Part shown: positions 19,560 to 26,907 of the stretch, in pieces
Layout of the letters: every line of letters starts with the position of its first letter
How positions within the stretch are numbered: position 1 is the first letter of the stretch
From: Priapulus caudatus
Taxonomy: Eukaryota > Priapulida > Priapulimorpha > Priapulimorphida > Priapulidae
DNA length: 26,907 nt
Reading direction: 5' to 3'
NCBI RefSeq assembly: GCF_000485595.1
Contig: NW_014578053.1
Span: 87,468 to 114,374 of the forward strand
Position numbers and translations under genes: made by a program
Notes under the pieces: generated by a model
What the model was told of the DNA's origin: nothing
Seen by the model: the letters and a program-made list of their open reading frames with translations, nothing else
Database searches by the model: none

Positions 19560-19895
19560 CATTCTCTACTATATTCCAATTGCCGGCGACAAACCACGTT
19601 TAAAATGTATCACTTTGTTACGTAAAGAGCAAGGATGAAAAGATAGTGTCAGAGCGGCCGACCGTGACTTGCCGCTTCCTCAGGCTGCCGTCGGAACTAG
19701 GAGCAGCACGAACAAGGGCAGCTGTTTCTGGTATTTTTCATCAAAATTATGGTTGTGCCTTTACACAAAAATCGCGGACGATGCGGGCACAGTACATACC
19801 ATCAAATGCCGTATACTTATCTACAATATTTTATCTTATCGCAAACGTAATTATTATTAGCATAAACGAGTTCCAAACATAGAATTTTAGTACTT
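19560..19895. other. Stretch without recognised gene
   Basis: Two overlapping plus-strand frames (19646-19882, 19669-19860) show no domain, and local GC content is raised near 19650-19720. It may flank the HMGB promoter. Confidence 0.35.
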
Positions 19896-19897
19896 AC

Positions 19898-20160
19898 ATA
19901 GGCGATTCAACGTATACAAACAGGAGCAACCGGCTTCATGTACGCAAGAGGCAAACAACGAGCACAACGCAGCCTGGTTATTGGCCAGCTTTCGTGTTGA
20001 CCGCAAACTACAGACAAATCAGATAACAGAATGGCTATGATGTCACCAACTGCAGCCAATAGAAGGCGCGCTTACGCATATGCGATTCAACGACGTGCCA
20101 TTTGACACAGAAATTTCCGCCATTTCAAGATTTTCCACTGGCACTAGTTTATTTTCAGTA
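19898..20160 (-). promoter_or_regulatory. Candidate HMGB promoter and non-coding first exon
   Basis: On the minus strand a consensus donor GTAAGT (19897-19892) follows CGTTGAATCGCCTAT, giving a possible exon end at 19898. Upstream on that strand the sequence is richer in CpG, has a GGCCAATAA box (about 19977-19985) and an opposite-strand CAGCCAATAG (about 20052), and lacks a TATA box. A dispensable 5' exon is expected because the coding exon begins at a splice acceptor. The link across about 4.6 kb is inference. A repeated word (GCGATTCAACG at about 19902 and 20082) could mean this is repeat DNA instead. Confidence 0.3.
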
Positions 20161-20520
20161 ATTATATAATTTATTTCGACGGCGAAACTGTGTGTTGCCC
20201 TACAACGTGGTGATTACAGAGGCCAATTTACATCTAAAACACAACAAAAGATATTTCAAATCCAGGTAAAAACATAATTAGAAACGCCAGTGGCCGTATT
20301 GTAGTACAGTACTCAGTAGTACAGACTACAGTACTCGCTACAGTAGTACTAGTAGTATATATAATATTGTATATTGTACTATTTGTAGTAGTAGGACTAG
20401 TGAGTAGTGTTGACATTCATGACTAGTCAGACTACCACTATCATCAGTATTGAGTAGGCCCTATTGTGTAGGCCTTATGCTGCCGGCATTGCTGGTGCCA
20501 TCACTATATAGACTAGTGAG

Positions 20521-20581
20521 TCTAATAGTAATAATAATAATGATAATGATAATAATAATGATAATAATAATAAATAATAAT
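20521..20581. repeat. (AAT)n / (GATAAT)n microsatellite
   Basis: About 60 bp of TAATAATAATGATAATGATAA-like triplet repetition. Simple repeat only. Confidence 0.8.
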
Positions 20582-20892
20582 GTGTACGTACGAAGTCACA
20601 CGCACAAAGTGTGAAGAATAGCCAGTAAAACCACTGGCAGCAAGAACAAGTCGGCACCTGCATCTATATAGCCTACAGCACACACGCGGCCATTGACTAT
20701 ATATAACAACAATATAGGCCTATTATTATTGTTATCACTCAGTGCTCGAAATAAGAAAAAAAATGCCGTTGTCTTGCGGACAACCCAGGCATCAAATTGC
20801 GTTGTCCGCAAAAATTTCTGGTTGTCCCAAAAAATATCCCCAAATATCCTATTTTAAATCACATAATAATATGATCAGAAAACACCCAAAAA

Positions 20893-20945
20893 CAGTGGCG
20901 TAGCCAGGATTTTTGAACAAGGGGGGCCAAAAACTGCGAACTGCG
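20893..20945 (+). repeat. AGTGGCGTAGCCAGG-type repeat end
   Basis: CAGTGGCGTAGCCAGGATTT followed by a G-run is a terminal pattern familiar from hAT-like non-autonomous elements in many animals (recollection). A related GTGGCGAGTCTAGGATTCTA and G-run begins at about 21466. Confidence 0.45.
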
Positions 20946-21160
20946 CAAAATAGTGGATGACTTAATATTTTACTGGCTCCTCCTTCTCCCTCTCCACACC
21001 CTACGGCTCCTCTACCTCTCATCTCTGCAATCTTTGTTTTGGGCGCCATGCGAAAAGGCGACATTTTTTATCATTGTTCTCTGCTCCCAAGATATGTAAT
21101 ATTAGTGCATGACGTGATAAATCGCTGCAATCTCATTGGATAACGCAGCAGGTACTATGA

Positions 21161-21194
21161 AGCGATAGTGCCCGCCTGAGCGGTCACTATCGCT
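21161..21194. repeat. AGCGATAGTG hairpin
   Basis: Perfect 10-nt arms AGCGATAGTG / CACTATCGCT around a 14-nt loop. Its TAGTGCCC word also occurs in the hairpin at 21392-21451. Confidence 0.7.
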
Positions 21195-21391
21195 TGCGCG
21201 ACGCATTGTTATTATAACGCATTGTGTTTACGTCACGAATCTCCTGCGTCTGGGCGCCACGCAAGTTTCGAACGGCGGTTGTGTTTGTGTCGAACGTTTT
21301 GTTACATCAAATGCACCGGCAAATTAGGGAGTATAAAGAAGGTATATAAGCATGAAAAGTAGATTGCATAGTCATGTGATGCACTAAAAAC

Positions 21392-21451
21392 ATTAATGCC
21401 TGCTGTTGGGGGCACTATGAGAGCATAGTGCCCCCAACAGCAGACATTAAT
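21392..21451. repeat. 60-bp near-perfect hairpin
   Basis: Arms 21392-21419 and 21424-21451 pair at 27 of 28 positions around a 4-nt loop (AGAG). The core is CTGCTGTTGGGGGCACTATG. It could be a minimal foldback insertion or, if transcribed, a very stable stem-loop. No flanking target duplication is seen. Confidence 0.8.
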
Positions 21452-21465
21452 ATATAAATATTGTT

Positions 21466-21560
21466 CAGTGGCGAGTCTAGGATTCTAAGGGGGGGTGGCT
21501 AAAAAACAGGTGGGGGGGTGTGGGGGTCCTCCCCCAGAAAATGTTAAAAACTTGCTGGTT
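21466..21560 (+). repeat. G-rich repeat fragment, second copy
   Basis: GTGGCGAGTCTAGGATTCTA, a G-run, then GGGGGTCCTCCCCCAGAAAATGTTAAA. It parallels the minus-strand fragment at 485-560. Confidence 0.45.
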
Positions 21561-21841
21561 TGCTGGTTCCAAATCGAGTTCACCTCTCATAAATCAGAAA
21601 ACCTGACATATCAGTGTTGGAAATAGCAGCTGGTGCCATATTTTTATATTATTCACGATTTAATTAACGATTAAGATTTCTTGATGAGCTAGAAAACACT
21701 CGGATTTGAAGTATGAAAATGAACATTATTGTGCCAGCTAGCCTACACCAGTTGGTTGGGATTGATTGTCAGTTCAGATGCAAAATATTGAAAGCAAAAG
21801 GTTATACACCATATATTAATTGGGTACTATAACACGCGTAT

Positions 21842-21869
21842 ATAAGATAGCCGAGTCGGTTTAGAGTTA
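21842..21869 (+). repeat. Fragment of a dispersed repeat (TATA / A-box-like word), copy 1
   Basis: ATAAGATAGCCGAGTCGGT matches 23617-23643 (ATAAGGATAGCCGAGTCGGT). TAGCCGAGTCGG fits the tRNA A-box consensus TRGCNNAGYNGG, and TATATAAG precedes it, so either a tRNA-derived SINE head or an LTR-type promoter is possible. It is interrupted at TA by the MITE starting at 21870. Confidence 0.4.
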
Positions 21870-22340
21870 CAGTAAAAAACCCGCGTATAAGAACCTAGTG
21901 ATTAAGAACCTGTTAGGCTAAGATTTTCCATTTAAAGCCCCTTGACATAAGAACCTGTTGTAACTTGTAGCCTAAAATTTGAAACAGGTTCTTATTTGAT
22001 AAAATTCAGTTAACACTTTAAAATTCATAAATCAACTAAAACAAGTTCTTGGTGGTCTATATAACTCTATTAGGTATAAAGGGCATAAAAAGAAATAAGA
22101 ACGTAGAATAGGGTTTGTATTTGTCTAGATTGCAGTCATTTAGAAATAATTATATGAATATTTTGTATAAACAATGGACCGCACCAATATTCTACCAGCC
22201 ACAAGCACTTTTTTTTATAAAGAGAATAAGAACCTATTTAAGAACCTAAATAGCCTAATTTCCCAGTACACACCAATTATATAAGAACCTTTTTAGGCTA
22301 ACCTGGAAAAATACAGGTTCTTATACGCGGGTTTTTACTG
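21870..22340. mobile_element. 471-bp MITE with CAGTAAAAACCCGCGTATAAG ends, TA-flanked
   Basis: The left end CAGTAAAAAACCCGCGTATA and the right end TATACGCGGGTTTTTACTG are inverted repeats, each bordered by TA. CAGT termini with TA duplication fit the Tc1/mariner superfamily. The word AAGAACCT recurs many times inside. There is no transposase. The flanks, when joined, match the related sequence near 23625, so this is probably a genuine insertion. Confidence 0.75.
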
Positions 22341-22350
22341 TAGTGTTAGG

Positions 22351-22460
22351 GTTAGGGATAGCTCTAGTACTATAGCCCGCGTACAGTTGCCACTGGTGCC
22401 AGCGCCAGCGCCAGCGGCAACTGTACGCGGGCTATAGTACTAAAGCTAGGTTAGGGATAG
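22351..22460. mobile_element. Perfect hairpin flanked by 11-bp direct repeats
   Basis: Arms 22365-22391 and 22416-22442 are perfectly complementary over 27 nt (core TATAGCCCGCGTACAGTTGC), with a loop made of CCAGCG repeats. GTTAGGGATAG flanks the structure at 22351-22361 and 22450-22460, suggesting an 88-bp insertion with an 11-bp duplication. The duplicate resembles telomeric sequence, so coincidence is possible. Confidence 0.7.
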
Positions 22461-22487
22461 GGTGACTGTTTGTACTTGTGTGTGGGA

Positions 22488-22660
22488 TTGCCGTACCCGT
22501 AGCCTCGAGACATTAAGATACGGCTGCAGCGAATGCGTAGTGTGACTGCCGTACCCGTAGCCTCGAGACATTAAGATACGGCTGCAGTGCATGCGTAGTG
22601 TGACTGCCGTACCCGTAGCCTCGAGACATTAAGATACGGCTGCCGTACCCGTAGCCTCTG
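22488..22660. repeat. 58-bp tandem repeat, three copies plus a partial
   Basis: Units start at about 22491, 22549 and 22607, each with CCGTACCCGTAGCCTCGAGA, CATTAAGATACGG and CTGCAG. The first 40 nt are invariant between copies. A truncated fourth unit occurs near 22643. Each unit has a weak inner pairing CCGTA / TACGG. Confidence 0.9.
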
Positions 22661-23059
22661 CGTATAAACTATAAACAACGTGTATTAATTGTTTGAACTT
22701 CTTGTGTATACACCAGCATGGCGGCTATGATACTTAGAGTGGCGGGTGCATTTTAGGATGCTATGGACGCAATGCAGGCTGATCAACAGCCGAAAGAAAT
22801 TCAATTCGCGGTCAGAAAAATATAAATAAAGTGCGTTTTTTCGTCCTTTTTTCTTGGTTGTCCACCGGACAATGTCTCAGACTGGTTAGGTTGTCCGGCG
22901 CAAATTCTGGTTGTCTCCGACAACCGGACAACGCTTATTTCGAGCACTGGTTATATATAGTCAATGGCCGCGTGTGTGCTGTAGCTTTAGGTGCCGACTT
23001 GTTCTTGCTGCCAGTGAGTAAAACTAAGTGTACTGCTACTGAATAGGCCTACTACTACT

Positions 23060-23331
23060 GCTCATAGGGTCTATGTCCCCCAGGTTACTGCCGGAACGTA
23101 CCCTGGTCACTATTTTGCAGTATTTGATATGGTTAGGGTTAGGATTAGGGTTAGGATTAGGGTTCGGGTTAGGGAGTAGGCGTAGGCGACTCCCTAGACT
23201 CGTTAGTGGAGTAGACGAGGTACGGTTCGGCATATTAGATAGTACCAGGGTACGTTCCGGTATACCGGACCGTACCCAGGGTTTAGCGTTCTGGCAGTAC
23301 CAATCCCGGGGGACATAGACCCTCCTCGAGC
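23060..23331 (+). mobile_element. Element B, copy 2 (TTAGGG-cored MITE)
   Basis: The left end GCTCATAGGGTCTATGTCCC mirrors the right end GGGGGACATAGACCCTC. The inside has GGAACGTACCCTGG, a degenerate core of TTAGGG/TTAGGATTAGGG/TTCGGG (about 23130-23174) and GAGTAGGCGTAGGCGACTCC. It matches 4255-4549 along its length but lacks the 44-bp palindrome found there. Short frames on both strands come from the hexamer core. Confidence 0.8.
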
Positions 23332-23439
23332 AAGCTACTACTTAGTACTACTAGGGCAGATGGGGGTTCGTTGTCCGAATCACAGAGGTACTACAGAATA
23401 CCTGTAACCGCGAAGGTGTGTTTAGGGTTGTTTAGTATG

Positions 23440-23545
23440 TACAGGGTTCTCCCAGGATGAAATTTGAAACAGGGGGGAGAGGAGGGGAGGGGGGAAGGGG
23501 GGCGGGGGGGAGGAAAAACTGGGGGGGTCCGGAGAGCGTGTTTTT
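23440..23545. repeat. G-rich tract, probable repeat end
   Basis: CAGGGTTCTCCCAGGATGAAA leads into about 60 bp of G-rich GGGGAGGGG sequence, then GGGGGGTCCGGAGAGCG. It resembles the other G-rich repeat ends in this window and could form G-quadruplexes. Confidence 0.45.
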
Positions 23546-23611
23546 TTACGCGTAGCCACTAAGTAATGCGTAAAATCGGCCACCATACACAATAGACGGT
23601 ATTTGGGAGTT

Positions 23612-23700
23612 CTTCGTATATATAAGGATAGCCGAGTCGGTGTACGCAGTTAGTGTTGTGTTCGGGACAGCAGGTTTGATCTGTTTTGTACTTGTGGTGT
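23612..23700 (+). repeat. Dispersed repeat with TATA / A-box-like word, copy 2
   Basis: CGTATATATAAGGATAGCCGAGTCGGT continues into CAGTTAGTGTT. It matches 21842-21869 joined to 22341-22349 across a MITE. A weak B-box-like GGTTTGATC lies about 45 bp after the A-box word. SINE head and LTR promoter are both open. Confidence 0.4.
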
Positions 23701-24118
23701 GGTGCTGCAGGCAGGGTGGCGTGGGACGGTAAAAATAACACGAGTCCGGGTGTCCCTGGTCGATATTGGAATTCTTGGACGACCTCGACTAGAAGAGTTG
23801 TACAGTTTTCATATCTCCCTCAAGCGCTATGGCCTGGGCAAATTGTCGTTTTTTATGTGGTCGTGAGAATTCTAATACGTGGCTGGAGGTGTAATTTTTA
23901 AACTAGACACACGGGTGCCGCGCGTAAAACGAGCGGGACTGACATCGGAAACTATAGCACACTCACTGCGTGGTGACAGTTCGTTCTCACCGGCAACGGG
24001 GGCCGCGCACGCCCCGTTATGTTCCGCGGTCGAAAATCGTTTGGACTGGGAGAAGCACTGGCACTGTAGGGTTTTATTATTATCTTTGGAGCTGCACGGC
24101 GGTCTGAACCATCACGCA
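23700..24118. other. GC-richer stretch without recognised gene
   Basis: Frames at 23686-23901 and 23879-24121 lack any domain I recognise. The 23920-24110 part is rich in CpG for this window. A possible splice donor (ATAG|GTGAGG) follows at about 24119. It may be repeat DNA or the edge of an unseen gene. Confidence 0.3.
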
Positions 24119-24365
24119 TAGGTGAGGGTCTATTGGACCATGGTCGTCGTCCGTACGTACGTCCATGGCACCGTCCGTATCCGTCACATTTGGCTAGGCG
24201 GTCAACGATTAACTCAGGAACTCGTTTGACGCCACATGGTTTGAAATTGGGTATGATGTTGTTCTACTGCTATGCAATTAGTACCGCTCGGCCATATTAA
24301 ACGTCCCTATTTTGGAGGCAGCCATGTCGGACCGCCGTAGAATCACATATCGAGCCAAGAATGTC
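24119..24365. repeat. Degraded, inverted relative of the 302-bp array repeat
   Basis: GTCACATTTGGCTAGGCGGTCAACGATTAACTCAGGAACTCGTTTGACG matches, with divergence, the reverse complement of 16640-16735 (short words: TTTGGCTA, GTCAACGATAACTCA, CGTTTGAC). It is preceded by a CCGTACGTACGTCC tract in place of the GGAC tract. Confidence 0.65.
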
Positions 24366-25500
24366 AAATTAGAGCTCTAGATGTTTTATGCTTTTTACTC
24401 TCTGTGCACATTAGAGATGGGAGACTCAAGCAAATTGCCATTGAGTCGAGTTCAGGTTTTAACGGGAGATTTGCTCATTTTTGGGTATGGTGGAATGAAT
24501 TAAGGGCTAGCGTTTGATATTTTAAAAAAAAAAATGCAAATAGGTATAGGGGGCATATTAGGTGAGACCACATAGTTGACGTGATAGCATCGAGTTATAG
24601 TAGACACGCACAAGAATAACAAACTACGTCTGTGGTGTCGACACATGGGCACCTCGCGTCTGGTTCGTATTACAAGCACTTTATAATATGACTCAGAAAT
24701 CATCTTAATTCGGCCTATAATATTTACGCAATGGCGAGCCAGTACTATATGACGATACTCTCATAGTGATTTATACTATTCAAATTTAACTTATATATTA
24801 TTATATATCACGAGTGGATTGTTTAAAAGTCATGAAGAAACATTATACACGCATATCAAGAGCGTGAGAATTAGAACAACTGCAGCCTATCTAACTATCA
24901 ACAGGAACCAAATATTGTGATAGACTGTTTTCATTTTGTTTATAAAATGTGATATTTGAAGTATTACTGAGTGATAAAGCGATATTCACCTGTGAGCTTG
25001 CCGATTAAAATTATCTCTTGACACACTCTAACAAATGTTAACAAGGTAATGGATAGTCTAAACCAAATAATCTCAGTAATCGCATGCTCTGCCAAGGTGT
25101 GTAGATAGTATAATTGGTGAGTTCTCTCATATATAAGCATATCTTTGTTTCTATTAAATGTACGTCAGGGTGCTCGAATGTTAATAAGCTTGTAGGGGCT
25201 TCTATTCTATCACATACTCAACTCATTTGTAGTCCTTTTTTGTGGATGAGCTACAGTGTCTATATTAACAACTATTCATTATAGTGAAGGTATGTTTATA
25301 TGGGTTACTGAGTTTCAGTAGTGGTGTTAATGGTGTGTTATGTGCGTCTGTCCACTAGCCTTCTGCTATGCTCACATAGATCTGGTACACTTTGTGTATC
25401 TCACATATATCTATGTTAGCTGTGCGCGTGCAGCGCCGCCGCAGTCGGTACATAACTGTAGTAACCTGAATACATACACGACGACCTCGCCTTGAGGACA
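24366..25500. other. Intergenic stretch, nothing recognised
   Basis: AT-rich DNA without a domain-bearing frame or strong repeat. The minus frame at 24500-24703 is not gene-like. Confidence 0.5.
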
Positions 25501-26560
25501 CTACTGGAGGGCCCTACGCAAGGTCGCAGTGTGTCTAGTGTACGGTGTGCTGCTGTGAGGTCTGTTGGTCACGCTATGAGTGGTTGCGAATAATGTTTGT
25601 AGGTAGTGTGACAGATTGTAGTCGGGCGCGCGCGGTGACGCAGTGGTTGTGTGATGAGGCCTGTGTGTGTGTTGTGTGTGTGTGTAGTGGTCGATTGGTG
25701 GTAGTGCTTGTTGTGTGTGTGTTTGGTTCCGCGAGAGGAGAGAGTGTATGCTGGAGAGAAGAGTAGACGGTGAGGGTTGGAGTTGTAAAGACAATGGCCG
25801 AGAGACTTGTACCAGAGAAAGAGAACGGAGCAAGATATTGTAGGAGACAGGCAGTGAGAGTAATAGCGTCGAGAGAGAGCAGAGTAGAGAAGTATGCAAA
25901 AACGAAGCACCGGATGCAAAGAGAGCACCGATTGATACATGTTTACAGCGTCAGATCATAGGGAAAAGAAAAGAAATACGTTGTTATAGAGGGGGATGCG
26001 GAAGAGCGGGAACAGGAGAGACCGGAGAGAAGACGAATGTAGTATGCAGACAAGGCAAGAGTGACCGCGGACTTTCTTAAACCCTAGAGCAACGAGAAGA
26101 CGCAGAGAGCATGTGGCGACGGTTGAACAACGAGAGCAGCCGATGTCTCGCGAGTGAGATAGCTTCACAAGAACGCAGAAATAGAGAGAACCGAGAAGAG
26201 AGAGCCAAGATGTCACAGAACGAGGAGAAGAAGCGCCGAGGATAACGCAATATAGATGCCATTGGAGCAAATATATATATATATAGCCGCGAGAGAGAAA
26301 GAAAGGCACGATGTGAGTGTGATAGAGTGACTAGTAGGGAGTATGTCAAGCACCGAATCGCAGAGAGTAAGTAAATTTGCAGACAGATACAGAGTAAAAG
26401 AGATATTTTTTTGAGGAAGGTGGAGAGGGCGCAAAAGAATCGACAATATAAGAGGATGATGGCAAAGATAAGACTGCACGAGGCGAGTAAAGTCATGGAG
26501 GAGACGTGAGAGAGACACTTAGAAAGCGTAAAAGAATGGAGANATGTTACATGTTAGTGC
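25501..26560 (+). other. Purine-rich stretch, possibly decayed basic-repeat coding sequence
   Basis: After a GT-rich part (25640-25730), the plus strand is strongly A/G-biased for about 800 bp. Broken plus frames read as Arg/Glu/Lys-rich segments such as RENREERAKMSQNEEKKRR (about 26190-26240) and RKVERAQKNRQYKRMMAK (about 26420-26470), with stops and frame changes between. This resembles charged R/E/K repeat proteins carried by some transposons, but base bias alone could give the same. The minus-strand Ser/Leu frames are the complement of the bias. One N is at 26543. Confidence 0.35.
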
Positions 26561-26907
26561 GTTGGTGGAATTAGGAAATACTAAGTGAAATAAATACAGA
26601 AGTATAGCAATGACGGTTTAGACAGCCTTGTACCCTACAACACACATAGTTGTTGCAACATAAATGAAATACCAATACCATACAGTAAAATTTCAATAGT
26701 GGCAGTGTTTTGCAATGAGAAAACAATTAGTATAACAAAAAACTAGTGTAATAAAGGCAGTAACTGTATAATGTAGAGAAATGTGTAGATTTCTAGGATT
26801 AACGAAGCATGCATACCTTCACACTGGACGATCTGCAGCGGATATCTGCACGAAGCGCTCAAACGCCACCTAGTGGCGCACTGACTCAACATCGCTGCCT
26901 TTTACCC
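26561..26907. other. Window end, no gene recognised
   Basis: AT-rich sequence without coding signal. A near-palindromic GCCACCTAGTGGC lies at 26866-26878 and on the minus strand fits 13 of 14 positions of the CTCF core consensus (26863-26876). Confidence 0.4.

Larger units (their letters stand above)
20631..23016. repeat. Pair of inverted arms enclosing about 2 kb of mosaic DNA
   Basis: The left arm (20631 to about 20830) contains CACTGGCAGCAAGAACAAGT, CACACGCGGCCATTGACTAT and CAGTGCTCGAAATAAG, then repeated GTTGTCC words. The right arm (about 22840-23016) is the inverse of this. The left arm has an extra palindrome of about 32 bp (AACAATATAGGCCTATTATT region, 20707-20738) that is absent from the right. 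The arms may be termini of one composite element or two opposed copies of one repeat. No transposase lies between them. Confidence 0.65.

Noticed and set aside
22488-22660. CRISPR array or rRNA spacer
   Set aside because: It is a plain 58-bp tandem repeat; the short variable part is not a spacer and no associated genes exist.
22718-22758. Short ATGGCGGCTATGATACTT frame as a first exon
   Set aside because: Stops within 13 codons, and no donor or downstream exon could be joined.
23847-23905. LTR end and primer-binding site (ACGTGGCTGGAGG)
   Set aside because: I could not match a specific tRNA 3' end or find a paired LTR, so a retrotransposon call is unsupported.
25501-26518. Several overlapping minus-strand Ser/Leu-rich frames of 100-139 codons
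   Set aside because: They are the complement of a purine-rich, low-complexity strand and show no domain or splice structure.

Overview
The window is animal (metazoan) nuclear DNA. It carries two intron-rich, convergently transcribed genes with GT-AG introns, and most of the rest is short non-autonomous transposon-like repeats and hairpins. There is no bacterial-style operon, rRNA, convincing tRNA gene or CRISPR. Several repeats resemble families I recall from marine invertebrate genomes, but I cannot fix the phylum from sequence alone. One ambiguous base (N) lies at 26543.

Gene 1, plus strand, 3611-10428, encodes EXOSC9 (RRP45/PM-Scl75), a core subunit of the RNA exosome. I could join thirteen coding exons in frame into a 453-residue protein. 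Gene 2, minus strand, 15191 down to 13094, encodes a two-box HMGB/DSP1-type chromatin protein of 221 residues in four coding exons. It has an acidic tail and probably a non-coding first exon several kb upstream, with a candidate near 19.9-20.1 kb. The genes point at each other across about 2.7 kb that should hold both 3' untranslated regions.

Layout: 1-3610 is upstream DNA with a truncated inverted-repeat element (688-1018), a foldback (2183-2330) and a degenerate 26-bp array rich in CCAAT boxes (2375-2900). 3611-10428 is EXOSC9. Its intron 1 carries a three-level nest of insertions and its intron 2 a 712-bp foldback element that encloses the start of a histidine acid phosphatase gene. 10429-13093 is the convergent intergenic/3'UTR region. 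13094-15243 is HMGB. 15244 to about 19900 is its presumed 5' intron, with a 302-bp tandem array and a CTCCGCC-ended element. 20.1-23.4 kb is a dense mosaic of hairpins, inverted arms, a TA-flanked MITE, a 58-bp tandem repeat and a second copy of the TTAGGG-cored element. 23.4-26.9 kb holds repeat fragments and a purine-rich stretch that looks like decayed basic-repeat coding sequence.

I see no multi-gene system. The most unusual items are the phosphatase fragment inside a foldback element, the nested insertion whose empty site is preserved elsewhere in the window, and the CCAAT array upstream of EXOSC9.
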